Assembly (NCBI GenBank): GCA_964639225.1
Contig: CAZXCK010000008.1
Coordinates: forward strand, 1-64,000
Length of the DNA: 64,000 nt
Direction: 5' to 3'
Origin: CAZXCK01 sp964639225
GTDB taxonomy: Bacteria; Chloroflexota; Anaerolineae; Aggregatilineales; Phototrophicaceae
Below are positions 42,297 to 51,386 of the stretch, piece by piece. Position 1 is the first letter of the stretch; every line of letters starts with the position of its first letter. The position numbers and the translations under genes are program-made. Below the pieces are notes generated by a model. The model had not been told where the DNA came from and ran no database searches. It saw nothing but the letters and a program-made list of their open reading frames with translations.

Positions 42297-44729
42297 TTAG
42301 AGACGACGGGTACTGCCAGAGCCACTGGCTTCCAGCAACCGGCTGACGTATGACATCACATAGCTGAACACGAAGTAAATCAGCGTGATAAACAGCAGAC
42401 CTTCGGCGCGCGTACCGATAAACTCAGCCTGCACCGCCATGATGTTGACAAAACCGGTCAGATCGATCAGGCCCACAATGGCTACCAGTGACGTATCCTT
42501 AAACAGCGCGATAAACTGCCCCACCAGCGCCGGGATCACCGCCCGCAGCGCCTGTGGCAGCGTAATCAGCAATGTGATCTGCCAGGCAGCCATACCCAGG
42601 GCGCGCGCCGCTTCCGTCTGGCCAGGCGGCAGCGATTGCAGACCACCGCGCACGTTCTCGGCCAGGTAAGCCGCACTGAACATAATCACCGCTACCAGCG
42701 CCCGCATCGTACCTGGCACCTCAGAGAATGCCGGATTAATCAGCGGGATCATCAACTGCATCATAAACAGCACGGTGATGAACGGCGAGCCGCGCACCAG
42801 CTCGATATACAGCGTACAGCCATATTTGATCGCAGGCAGATTGCTGCGACGGCCCAGTGCCAGGCCCACACCAATCGGAAATGCAACGATAATACCGAAT
42901 ATCGTCAGGATCATCGTCAGCAGCAGGCCACCCCAGCGCCGCTGATCGCTGGCGGCCAGCGGCCAGTCAGGATAGCTGCCGTTAGCACTGATCACACCGG
43001 ACCACATCAGCAGCAGCGGCCCGAAATAGAACGCCAGCATCAGCAATCCGGCAATAATCATATTGCGGCGGACCACCGGTACATCAGACGCGCCGTACGT
43101 CGCCGAGCCAGCCAGCAGCGCCAGCAGCGCCGGGAGGAAAACCACCAGGTTAACGGCAGACACCAGCCCCAGGCCGGTCCATCGATCAAAAATCAGATAC
43201 GGCAGCGCGCCGATCGCCACCACGCCGACTCCGTAAATGATAAGAGTGGGGATATTGCGCCCCCAATACGTGCCCGCATAGTACATCAACGCGACAAATA
43301 GCACCGCAGCCGTAAACGCCGAGGTGTTCATCACCTGAGGGATAGTAAAACCTGCCGCCATCAGCCAGATAAACAACGGCAGCAGCAGCATGGCATAGGA
43401 TGTCAGACGGCTGGCAAGCTGCGCCGAATAACGTCCCAGCAGCAGTGCCAGCCAGTAACCAGCGGTGCCCGCCATCAGCAGAATAAAGCCGCCATAGCTC
43501 AGCTTCTGCAAAAACGTCGCCAGATAAACGCGCAAATAAGTGTCGAGCGAACGATCACCACGATACTGGTTGTTGACGATGTTGTAGAATGGCATATCCC
43601 GTCCATCGGTCAACTGTGGGACTGGCGCTTCCAGCCGAAAATTGTCCGTCATGCGGATGTATGTGCTGGCGAAACCGGTCGTCGCACCGCCGTCAAGGCC
43701 AGCCGTCAGCGCCGTGCTCCGCAAAACCGGGTAGACCCCATCCAGCGACAGGATCGACACACCCTCGGCCCCATCATCAATCGACTTACGCAGGACATAC
43801 CAGCCATCCGCCGGCAGCGTGAACGCCGCCACATCGTCCGCCGTCTCCAACCGAACTTCCGGTCCCAGCGGCTCCTCAGTGATACCATCCAGCACCTGGA
43901 CCGTGACCCCGACACGGCTCAGATTGAACTGTTCGTTCACCGGTTCCGGGATTTCCAGCCGGCTCAGTTCAGTCTGGCGCAGATCGCGTTGGCTCTCCGT
44001 CAACAGAGGGATGGTGCTGGCCTCGTCACGCGCCAGCAGATCACGCAGTTCATCCTGACGTTCAATGCTGTTCAGCCGGTTAATCGCCGCTGTGCGCATC
44101 AGGTTGGTGGTGGCATCCATGAACCCGTTCAACTGAGCCAGCGAGTCGTCATCCTGAACACGCTCGGTCACCAGACGAACGCTGATAGTCTCGTCCGCCT
44201 GCCCAATAAACGCCAGCAGTTCCGGTGGCGTCTCAATAGCCGAGCCAATCTCGACCCGGTCAGCGCTGGCCGCCGCCAGGGCCTCTGGCATGGGCACCAG
44301 CGCGATCACAATCGCCGGAAAAACAAAAAACATCACCAGCAGCGCGACAACAGTAATCAGCGCCGCCCGCGATAATTTTCTGATCCACACCCGCAGCGCC
44401 ATCCCGCACACGAACACGCTGACGATTGCCGCCAGGATGACGCGCCATTCATAAGCGGATTCGTAACGGCCCAGCATAAACTGGCGGAAATTGAACGAAA
44501 TCGCCCACCAGTTGGCCTCTGTGACGGCCCACGATACAAAACCAACCGTCGCCGTCACGGCGATAAACGCGCCACCCAGGGTCAGAAACACATCCAGCCA
44601 GGTCTTGAACAAATTCTCGCGCACCCAGGCGATCGGCCCCACTTTGGTGATCGGGGCACTGCGCGACATCAGCTCGTCGTTGTAAACCTCGGTCTTGGAC
44701 TCAACACCGTTATTATTCGGCATACTCAT
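42297..44729 (-). CDS. aapM: General amino-acid ABC permease AapM-like, with about 450 extra residues
   Basis: 810 residues, about twice the usual AapM (380-400). The C-terminal 215 residues are a standard PAAT permease (LLLTMILTIFGIIVAFPIGVGLALGRR, YIELVRGSPFITVLFMMQLM, EAARALGMAAWQITLLITLPQALR). Before it are two N-terminal membrane segments, a large extracytoplasmic region (about 140-370, no known domain recognised) and some eight more membrane segments (about 400-590). The frame is continuous and the extra region is protein-like, so it is a true insertion, not a fused neighbour. aapQ just upstream is also oversized. Confidence 0.88.
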   Translation of the reverse strand: MSMPNNNGVESKTEVYNDELMSRSAPITKVGPIAWVRENLFKTWLDVFLTLGGAFIAVTATVGFVSWAVTEANWWAISFNFRQFMLGRYESAYEWRVILAAIVSVFVCGMALRVWIRKLSRAALITVVALLVMFFVFPAIVIALVPMPEALAAASADRVEIGSAIETPPELLAFIGQADETISVRLVTERVQDDDSLAQLNGFMDATTNLMRTAAINRLNSIERQDELRDLLARDEASTIPLLTESQRDLRQTELSRLEIPEPVNEQFNLSRVGVTVQVLDGITEEPLGPEVRLETADDVAAFTLPADGWYVLRKSIDDGAEGVSILSLDGVYPVLRSTALTAGLDGGATTGFASTYIRMTDNFRLEAPVPQLTDGRDMPFYNIVNNQYRGDRSLDTYLRVYLATFLQKLSYGGFILLMAGTAGYWLALLLGRYSAQLASRLTSYAMLLLPLFIWLMAAGFTIPQVMNTSAFTAAVLFVALMYYAGTYWGRNIPTLIIYGVGVVAIGALPYLIFDRWTGLGLVSAVNLVVFLPALLALLAGSATYGASDVPVVRRNMIIAGLLMLAFYFGPLLLMWSGVISANGSYPDWPLAASDQRRWGGLLLTMILTIFGIIVAFPIGVGLALGRRSNLPAIKYGCTLYIELVRGSPFITVLFMMQLMIPLINPAFSEVPGTMRALVAVIMFSAAYLAENVRGGLQSLPPGQTEAARALGMAAWQITLLITLPQALRAVIPALVGQFIALFKDTSLVAIVGLIDLTGFVNIMAVQAEFIGTRAEGLLFITLIYFVFSYVMSYVSRLLEASGSGSTRRL

Positions 44730-44743
44730 CGCTCGGCCCCCTG

Positions 44744-46417
44744 TCAGCGCGTTTTGAGCTGGAAGCGGCTGTTCACCAGGTTCATGAACGCCGAGATCAC
44801 CAGGCTCATCACCAGATACGTGACCAGGATCATGGTGAAACCGGTCACGGACTGTCCGGACTGGTTCATCATGGTCTGGCCAATCTGATACGTGTCCGCA
44901 AAGGCGACTGCCGTCGCCAGACTGCTGTTCTTGCTCAGGTTCAGATACTGATTGCTCAACGGTGGGATAATCAGGCGCAGGGCCTGCGGCAGCACCACCA
45001 GTCGCAAAGTCTGGGCGTTGGTCAGGCCGGTCGCCCGTGCCGCCTCAATCTGGCCATAGGGCACCGCCTGAATACCCGCGCGCACAATCTCGCCGATAAA
45101 CGCCGAGGTGTAAATCACCAGACCCAGCAGCAGCGCCATATACTCCGGCGAGATAAGCGTGCCGATCTCAAAGCGAAAACGTCCGCGCACCGGCATGCTG
45201 CCCACCACCGGCGCTGTACTGATGCCGACTTCCTCGCGGAAGCCGATCAGCCCCTGCTCACGAGCTTCAACGATGCTCAGGGTCTCACCATCGATGACAA
45301 TCTCTTCTGGCGCGGGTCGCGCGCTGATAATGGCCCAGCCGATACCAGCGATGACCACCAGCACCAGAAAGCCATAAATCCCCGACGGTATCAGCTTGCC
45401 CGTGCGCTCCGCATAGCTAACCAGAGTCCGGTACACGGCATAGCCCACCAGCGCACCAACGACTACCACCGCCAGCCACAGCAGAAACGAGTTGGTCGCG
45501 GCCAGTTCCGGGAAGACAAACGCCCGCCGGCTGATATACATCGCCGGGAACACTTCCCACCAGACAGCGCTGGCATCGAGCGTACCCGCGCTCACCAACA
45601 GCGCGATGATCACGCTCACCACAGCCTGCCCCACAGCCGCTGTACCGACACCCAGCGCCTGGCCTCGCATGCTCATGCTAAACCGGCCAGTCTGCGCCAG
45701 CGCGATCAGCACTGCGCCCGCCACACCCGCCACCATCACGACCGCCGTGCCCGAACCGATCAGACCGTAGACAATCTCGACCAGAAGCGCGCCTACCAGC
45801 ACGCCTTCAGCGGTTCGTCGTGGCGCCAATCCACGCCGGACCGCCAGCCAGGCCAGCAGCAGCAGCGGCGGATAAATGACGACCCGCAGCGATAATACGA
45901 ACACGCTCTCCGACGGCACGGTGATGTCGTCCGCCGGCAGGCCAAACATCACCACAAAATACCAGAAGATCAACTGCACCAGCAGCGGCGTGTTACGCAG
46001 AATCTCCACATAGACCCGTGATATGGTTCGTATCAGCCAGTTGGGACTCAACAGAAACACGCCCAACAGCACACCGATGATCGTCGCCAGCACCAGCCCC
46101 ACCGAAACCACGCGCAGGGTGTTGATGACACCAACCAGGAATGCTTCGCCGTAGGTGTTGTTCGGTGTGTACCAGTCCGGTGCTTCGGAGATATCAAAAC
46201 CGGCCCGATTGTTGAGAAATTCAAACGAGGGAACCAGGTTGCGTTCCGCCAGCGTCGTCGAGATGTTCGACCATAAAAGCGCCAGGGATGACACAAAAAT
46301 GATGACAAAGACAATCTGAGCAATCGCCTGGATGACGGCCAGGTTGCGCAGGAAAGCCGGTAGTTGCAGACGAATCTGCTGCGGCGGCTGTTCCGGCGGG
46401 ATCGCATTCACATCCAT
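44744..46417 (-). CDS. aapQ: General amino-acid ABC permease AapQ-like, enlarged
   Basis: 557 residues against about 400 in typical AapQ. The PAAT permease domain is split: the first part (about 85-175: GVINTLRVVSVGLVLATIIGVLLG, YVEILRNTPLLVQLIFWYFV) and the second part (about 430-557: EIVRAGIQAVPYGQIEAARATGLT, LPQALRLIIPPLSNQYLNLSKNSSLA). They are separated by some 250 residues with six or more membrane segments and an outer loop. AapQ proteins normally have a smaller central insertion; here it is extended. Works with AapM, AapP and the binding protein AapJ. Confidence 0.88.
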   Translation of the reverse strand: MDVNAIPPEQPPQQIRLQLPAFLRNLAVIQAIAQIVFVIIFVSSLALLWSNISTTLAERNLVPSFEFLNNRAGFDISEAPDWYTPNNTYGEAFLVGVINTLRVVSVGLVLATIIGVLLGVFLLSPNWLIRTISRVYVEILRNTPLLVQLIFWYFVVMFGLPADDITVPSESVFVLSLRVVIYPPLLLLAWLAVRRGLAPRRTAEGVLVGALLVEIVYGLIGSGTAVVMVAGVAGAVLIALAQTGRFSMSMRGQALGVGTAAVGQAVVSVIIALLVSAGTLDASAVWWEVFPAMYISRRAFVFPELAATNSFLLWLAVVVVGALVGYAVYRTLVSYAERTGKLIPSGIYGFLVLVVIAGIGWAIISARPAPEEIVIDGETLSIVEAREQGLIGFREEVGISTAPVVGSMPVRGRFRFEIGTLISPEYMALLLGLVIYTSAFIGEIVRAGIQAVPYGQIEAARATGLTNAQTLRLVVLPQALRLIIPPLSNQYLNLSKNSSLATAVAFADTYQIGQTMMNQSGQSVTGFTMILVTYLVMSLVISAFMNLVNSRFQLKTR

Positions 46418-46451
46418 AGTGGCTGCCTTTTCAGGTGTGGGTCCACAAACA

Positions 46452-46491
46452 GAGGCGACACGGCACTGTTTTCCGTGTCCCGTGTCGCCTC
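46452..46491 (-). promoter_or_regulatory. Intra-operon hairpin between aapJ and aapQ
   Basis: Perfect 12-bp inverted repeat (GAGGCGACACGG 46452-46463 with 46480-46491), 16-base loop, in the 100-bp spacer after the binding-protein gene. No T run on the - strand. Confidence 0.65.
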
Positions 46492-46517
46492 GATTTCGCC
46501 TTAACGGCTGTTATTGT

Positions 46518-47603
46518 TTAACGGAACGGCATCGCGTACAGCAGGCCGCCTTCGGTCCACAGGGCATTGAGGCTGCCCGCGCGCTCCAGACCCAGCGGGG
46601 TCAGGTTGCGCTCGTAGATTTCGCCGTAATTGCCGACCTGGCTAATAACGGTTACTTTGAAGTCGTTGTCCAGCCCCAGGTACTCACCGGCAAGGTTGCC
46701 ACCTTCACCCAGGAAGCGCGCCACATCCGGACCTACACGCTCGGCATAGGCTTCATCAGATTCGTCCTCACCCTGGACAAATTCCATTACATTCTCGCTG
46801 GTGATACCGAATTCCTCGGCCTGGATCAGACCAAACACGGTCCACGTAACAATCTCGGCGAACTGCGGGTCAGACTGCGGCGACAGCGGCCCCAGCGGTT
46901 CCTTGCTCAGGGTCTCAGCCAGGATGACATGGTCCGCAGGATTCTCGGCGTTGTTGGAGCGGAAAGCCGCCAGACCGCTCTTGTCGGTCGTCCAGCTCTC
47001 GCAGCGACCGGCGATATAAGCTTCCCAGGTGCTGTTGGCGTCCGGCAGCACCAGAATTTCAATGTCCAGACCCTGCGCCGAGATGTAATCGGTGATGTTC
47101 AGCTCGGTGGTCGTACCGGACTGCACGCAGACGGTGCTGCCGTCGAGTTCGGCGAAGGTCGTCACACCGAATTCCGCCAGCGTCATGATGCCCTGACCAT
47201 CGTAGAAGGTCGTCGGGCCGAAGATAGCGCCCCAGTCCACATCACGGCTCAGCGTCCAGGTGGTATTACGCGACATCATATCGATCTCGCCACTCTGGAT
47301 AGCCGCCTGACGTTCGGCAGCCGTCAGCGGACGGAAAGTAACCGCGTTGGCATCGCCCAGGATGGCGGCAGCAACCGCGCGGCAGAAGTCAACATCGAAA
47401 CCGCTGTATTCACCCGTAGCCGGGTCCTGAAAACCGAATCCCGCCACAACCGCATTCACACCACAAATCAACTCACCACGATCGATGATCGCCTGGGTGA
47501 CCGGACCAACTTCACGATCCTGAGCGACAACAGCGCCACTTAGCACGGCAATTAGCAAAATACTAATCCCAATAACGATAGACCTAGATAACACTCGTGA
47601 CAT
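46518..47603 (-). CDS. aapJ: General amino-acid binding protein AapJ-like
   Basis: 361 residues. Start at 47603 (MSRVLSRS), because GAGGTGG lies just before it; the in-frame ATG at 47621 precedes that site. Signal peptide with LISILL-type core, cleaved near VVAQ. SBP_bac_3 features: ELICGVNAVVAGFGFQDPATGEYSGFDVDFCRAVAAAI and EIDMMSRNTTWTLSRD, the latter diagnostic for the AapJ/BztA branch. It binds a broad range of L-amino acids for the AapQM-P complex. Confidence 0.93.
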   Translation of the reverse strand: MSRVLSRSIVIGISILLIAVLSGAVVAQDREVGPVTQAIIDRGELICGVNAVVAGFGFQDPATGEYSGFDVDFCRAVAAAILGDANAVTFRPLTAAERQAAIQSGEIDMMSRNTTWTLSRDVDWGAIFGPTTFYDGQGIMTLAEFGVTTFAELDGSTVCVQSGTTTELNITDYISAQGLDIEILVLPDANSTWEAYIAGRCESWTTDKSGLAAFRSNNAENPADHVILAETLSKEPLGPLSPQSDPQFAEIVTWTVFGLIQAEEFGITSENVMEFVQGEDESDEAYAERVGPDVARFLGEGGNLAGEYLGLDNDFKVTVISQVGNYGEIYERNLTPLGLERAGSLNALWTEGGLLYAMPFR

Positions 47604-47837
47604 GCTTTCCACCTCTTCCATTCATACGATTATGGGCTAATGCTCTTGAGCGCAGAGAGTATAACACGAAACTTATATATGGCAATAATCGCGGCGATCA
47701 CAATAGCTAAACATACGATTATTTTCATGTACTTCTCATAATATGGACGTATTGCACGCAGAAAAACCGGGTGGCATAACAACAGCAGTCATATTCCACC
47801 CGGCAGCAGTGATGCACTGTGTTGTCAGTTTGACCGA

Positions 47838-48353
47838 TCAGGCGAACGTAATGATCAGATCGGCCCCTCGTCCCTCGACAGTATATGTCGTCAGGGGATC
47901 GACAGCCGAACCGGCCAGAACCTGGCCATCATAATCGAACTGGCTCTGCCCAATGCTGGTACAGCGCAGTTGGCCGTTTTCGTCAAGGTCGATCTTGCGC
48001 TGTCCGTGTGTGCATTTGTTGATGTAAGCGTAGTATTCGCCATCCACGCCGTAGACGATCAGCAGGTCCTCAGGGAGTTGCGCATCCTCGAGACGAACAG
48101 CACTGCCAGCCTGCTCTAGTTCAGGAATGTCAGACAGCGTCAGTCGCAGCTCACCGCCAGTATAACGCCAGGCTGACGAAGGCTCCAGCAGCGGCGTATG
48201 CGTAACCCCTTTCAGCCGATCCAGCGCGCCAGTGTAATTGGCGACGCCAACCGCCCCAGCCGTGACCGCCAGTGTACCAACGCAGCCAATACGCAGAAAA
48301 TCGCGCCTGGATGGCAGCGGACGTTTGGGTTCCGTTTCTGTGGGCCTATTCAT
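47838..48353 (-). CDS. Tat-exported Rieske-fold protein with a degenerate second cluster motif
   Basis: 171 residues. Tat signal SRRDFLRIGCVGTLAV. The Rieske-like domain (about 70-170) keeps the first half-site CTHGQ (Cys114, His116) and the typical FDYDGQVLAGSA ending. The second half-site reads CTSIGQSQFD: Cys131 is present but the position of the second His (134) is Ile. A [2Fe-2S] cluster of the normal 2Cys-2His kind should therefore not form, unless another residue substitutes. Function unknown. It stands alone between the CoA transferase and aapJ, 234 bp before the latter. Confidence 0.8.
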   Translation of the reverse strand: MNRPTETEPKRPLPSRRDFLRIGCVGTLAVTAGAVGVANYTGALDRLKGVTHTPLLEPSSAWRYTGGELRLTLSDIPELEQAGSAVRLEDAQLPEDLLIVYGVDGEYYAYINKCTHGQRKIDLDENGQLRCTSIGQSQFDYDGQVLAGSAVDPLTTYTVEGRGADLIITFA

Positions 48354-48485
48354 GGTCTTTACCTCATCATGGTGCCTGCCGGAATTGGCGGACTGTGTCT
48401 GCTAATCTGTACGAAACTACATAGAGAAAGTTGTGCAATCTCTACAACAGACACGATGAGTTTTCTGTCTAATGTCAATAACCAA

Positions 48486-49676
48486 TTACACGACCCCGTC
48501 ACGGCGCAGCGCCAGAATATCATCACCACTGTAACCCAGGCCCGCCAGGACTGACTGCGTATCCTCGCCCAGTGTGGGTGGCGCCTTGCGCATAGTGGCC
48601 GGAGTCGCCGACAGTTTCGCCGGCGCGCCCAGCATCTGAAGCTGGCCCAGCGTCGGATGCTCCACAGTCTGCACCATCCCTCGCGCCTGAATATGTGGAT
48701 CATTCAGGATTTCCGGGATGCTGTTCACCGGTGCCACCGGGATTTTGACCGCCAGCAGGCGCTGGGTCCAGTACTCGGACGGCTGTGTTTGCAGCGCAGC
48801 TTCCAGTTCCGGTATCAATTCGCCCCGATGCTCAACGCGCCCGGCATTCGTCTGGAAGCGTTCATCAGCCCACAAATCGGGCCGTTCGAGCACCTCACAC
48901 AGTCGCTGATACTGCTGGTCATTGCCTACCGCCAACGCGATCTGCCGGTCCTGCGTGGGGAAAATCTGGTATGGCACGATGTTCGGGTGCGCGTTGCCAT
49001 AGCGCGCAGGAGTCAGCCCGCTGGCGAAGTAGTTATGCGCCACATTCGCCAGCCAAGCCACCTGAGAATCCAGCAGTGCGATGTCGATGAACTGGCCGCG
49101 CCCGGTCTGCGTGCGGTAGTGCAGCGCCGCCAGAATGGCGTTAGCCGCGAACAACCCGGTAGTGATGTCGGCAATCGCCACACCCACCTTATACGGTTCG
49201 CCATCTTCCGGCCCGGTGATCGACATCAACCCACCCTGCGCCTGGATCATGAAGTCGTAGCCGGGACGGTCTTTGTACGGCCCGGTCTGGCCGTAGCCGG
49301 TCAGCGAGCAGTAGATCAGCCCCGGATTCTCCGCCGCCAGCGTCTCATAGCCCAGGCCGAACTTCGCCATCGTACCCGCTTTGAAGTTCTCGATGAGCAC
49401 ATCGGCCTCACGCACCAGCCGCCGCAGAATCTCAAGCCCCTGCTCGGCTTTGAGATTGAGCGTCAGGCTCTTTTTGTTGCGATTCGCACTCAGGTAATAG
49501 GCGCTCTGGTCGCCGACCCAGGGCGGCCCCCACTGGCGCGTGCCATCACCCCCCACTGGCTCCTCGATCTTGATGACATCCGCGCCATAATCGGCCAGCA
49601 GCATGGTGCAGTACGGTCCCGCCAGCACCCGCGACAGATCAACGATGCGCAGGTCATCCAGTGCCATATCGCTCAT
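48486..49676 (-). CDS. CaiB/BaiF-type (class III) CoA transferase
   Basis: 396 residues: LRIVDLSRVLAGPYCTMLLADYGADVIKIE at the N terminus, NRNKKSLTLNLK, VLIENFKAGTMAKFGLGYE, then GYDFMIQAQGGLMSITG, where the Asp is the acyl-anhydride nucleophile of class III CoA transferases, and the C-terminal PTLGQLQMLGAPAKLS. It transfers CoA between carboxylic acids. It is 28 bp after the DUF7916-like gene and probably the last gene of the long operon, where it could activate the acid made by the aldehyde dehydrogenase. Substrate unknown. Confidence 0.92.
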   Translation of the reverse strand: MSDMALDDLRIVDLSRVLAGPYCTMLLADYGADVIKIEEPVGGDGTRQWGPPWVGDQSAYYLSANRNKKSLTLNLKAEQGLEILRRLVREADVLIENFKAGTMAKFGLGYETLAAENPGLIYCSLTGYGQTGPYKDRPGYDFMIQAQGGLMSITGPEDGEPYKVGVAIADITTGLFAANAILAALHYRTQTGRGQFIDIALLDSQVAWLANVAHNYFASGLTPARYGNAHPNIVPYQIFPTQDRQIALAVGNDQQYQRLCEVLERPDLWADERFQTNAGRVEHRGELIPELEAALQTQPSEYWTQRLLAVKIPVAPVNSIPEILNDPHIQARGMVQTVEHPTLGQLQMLGAPAKLSATPATMRKAPPTLGEDTQSVLAGLGYSGDDILALRRDGVV

Positions 49677-49704
49677 GGGATTCGCTTTCTGGTTTCAGCG
49701 TCAA

Positions 49705-50607
49705 TCAGCGTAAAATTGAAGCCGCCATACGGCGGTACGTGTGCCGTTTGCCGCGCAGCGCCAGCGAAAAAGCGTGGATGTTCTCCGGCTCCGGCATACC
49801 GGAAAGCCCGGCCTCATCCAGCCGAACCGCGTCCACGCCGAGCTGCTTGGCCATCAGCGCCAGCGAGCGCATCACTTCCGGCTGCGCGCCTTCAACCGAC
49901 CCGGTGACGAACGTCCATGCCAGCCCGCCGCCAGCATGGATGCTGTCGATAAGCTGCCCGGTCGGCTCGGCCTGCCAGCCCTGCTTGCTGCCCGGCATCG
50001 GCAGGCCGATTCCATCGCAGCCAGCGGCCAGCAACGCCTCAATCTGCTGCTGGTACAGCTTCAACGTATCCGGGTCACGCGGCGGTGGCTGGCTGAAGCT
50101 CGGCACACCGACCAGCAAAACCGACTCACCCAGCAGACGCTGCGCCATCATGGCGGCATCGCGCTGCATAGCGGGCGTGCCGCCCTGCCCCGGTCGCGCA
50201 TACAAAAAGATGATGTCCGCGCCGTGTGCTGCCGCCCGTTGCAGATTGTCCGCGTTGGCCAGCCGCCCGCCCAACGGCGTGTCGGGCGCGGCGACGATCA
50301 TGTTGATGCCCAGCGGACGCCCCAGCAGACGCTTATAGGCTGCCAGCGGCGCGTCAGATGCCAGCAGGTCCGGCGGCAGGCCGCTGATCTGCGGTTGCAG
50401 CGTATCGTAACGATCCAGCACGATGATATCCGCGCCCATCGAGGCGGCCAGCTCGCCGTGTGTGATACCGTCCACCGGCGGCGCATCCGTGCAGATGAAC
50501 TCCGCCGCCAGCGTTCGCCCTTCCGCCGCCCGGATCGATTCCTTGAGCGCCGCGCCGTCCATGCCAGCGAAATCGGCGGCGGTCGCGTCGAGCATGCGCC
50601 GGGTCAT
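49705..50607 (-). CDS. DUF7916-like TIM-barrel protein
   Basis: 300 residues, soluble. Seen: RRMLDATAADFAGMDGAALKESIRAAEGRTLAAE, ITHGELAASMGADIIVLDRYD, RPLGINMIVA, NADNLQRAAAHGADIIFLYARPG, AGCDGIGLPMPG and a C-terminal IHAFSLALRGKRHTYRRMAASI. This looks like the uncharacterised DUF7916 family found near sugar catabolic genes; the assignment is from memory of the family layout. A repeated pattern of strand-loop-helix units suggests a TIM barrel. Its start overlaps the end of the BtpA/SgcQ-like gene by 1 bp. Reaction unknown. Confidence 0.65.
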   Translation of the reverse strand: MTRRMLDATAADFAGMDGAALKESIRAAEGRTLAAEFICTDAPPVDGITHGELAASMGADIIVLDRYDTLQPQISGLPPDLLASDAPLAAYKRLLGRPLGINMIVAAPDTPLGGRLANADNLQRAAAHGADIIFLYARPGQGGTPAMQRDAAMMAQRLLGESVLLVGVPSFSQPPPRDPDTLKLYQQQIEALLAAGCDGIGLPMPGSKQGWQAEPTGQLIDSIHAGGGLAWTFVTGSVEGAQPEVMRSLALMAKQLGVDAVRLDEAGLSGMPEPENIHAFSLALRGKRHTYRRMAASILR

Positions 50608-51386
50608 TACGCCCTCGCTGCCTGCATAAAGGCCCGCGCCGTCTCCGCCGATACCGGATTTTCGGCCCGCCCGCCTTGCTTCAGCGCCGAGCCGACAATC
50701 GCGCCGTCGGCAATTTGCAGCACCTGACTCACGTTCTCAATCGTGGTACCACTGCCCACCACCACCGGAATCCGTACCGCGCGCTTCACTTCGGCTACAG
50801 CTTCCAGCGGAGTCGCCTGCCCGGTGGCCGCCCCGGTGACAATCAGCACCGCCGCGCCAGCAGCCTGGGCATCCAGCGCCGACTGTGTGATTGCCTGCGG
50901 CAGCACATTCTGCGTGTATTTGGTCTGCACATCGGCCCACAGTTCGACATCCGCGCCCAACTGCTTGCGATAGCGAGTAATCTGCGCCGAGCAAGGCTGC
51001 ACCAACCCCTGCGCACTGATGACCGTATCGACGAAAACTTCGACCCGCACGAACTGCGCCTGTACCGCATACGCCAGCGCGATCTCCGCCTGCCAGGCGT
51101 TGAACTGCACGTTGACGCCCAGTGGCGAATCCGTCATGGCCCGTATGCGTGCGGCGGCGTTCGCCATGGCGGCCACCTGTAACGCCGTCGGTTCGCCAAT
51201 CAGATACGGCTCATCGCCCAGATTCTCGACGATCAGCGCATCGACCCCGGCATCAAGCAGCGCGCGGGCGTCAGCCTCGGCCTGCGAGTAAATCGCGTTC
51301 AGGTCGCCATCAAAGCCCGGACTCTCCGGCAGCGGGCGCAGATGCACCATACCGATAACTGGTCGTGTGTGTTCAAACAGTGTCAT
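50607..51386 (-). CDS. BtpA/SgcQ-family protein
   Basis: 259 residues: PVIGMVHLRPLPESPGF, ALLDAGVDALIVENLGDEPY, SPLGVNVQFNAWQAEIALAYAVQAQFVRVEVF, ADVQTKYTQNVLP and VPVVVGSGTTIENVSQVLQIADGAIVGSALK. This is the BtpA/SgcQ TIM-barrel family, first linked to photosystem I biogenesis in cyanobacteria but in most bacteria found in sugar or nucleoside operons, reaction unestablished. It is coupled to its neighbours by 4-bp (upstream) and 1-bp (downstream) overlaps. Confidence 0.88.
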   Translation of the reverse strand: MTLFEHTRPVIGMVHLRPLPESPGFDGDLNAIYSQAEADARALLDAGVDALIVENLGDEPYLIGEPTALQVAAMANAAARIRAMTDSPLGVNVQFNAWQAEIALAYAVQAQFVRVEVFVDTVISAQGLVQPCSAQITRYRKQLGADVELWADVQTKYTQNVLPQAITQSALDAQAAGAAVLIVTGAATGQATPLEAVAEVKRAVRIPVVVGSGTTIENVSQVLQIADGAIVGSALKQGGRAENPVSAETARAFMQAARA

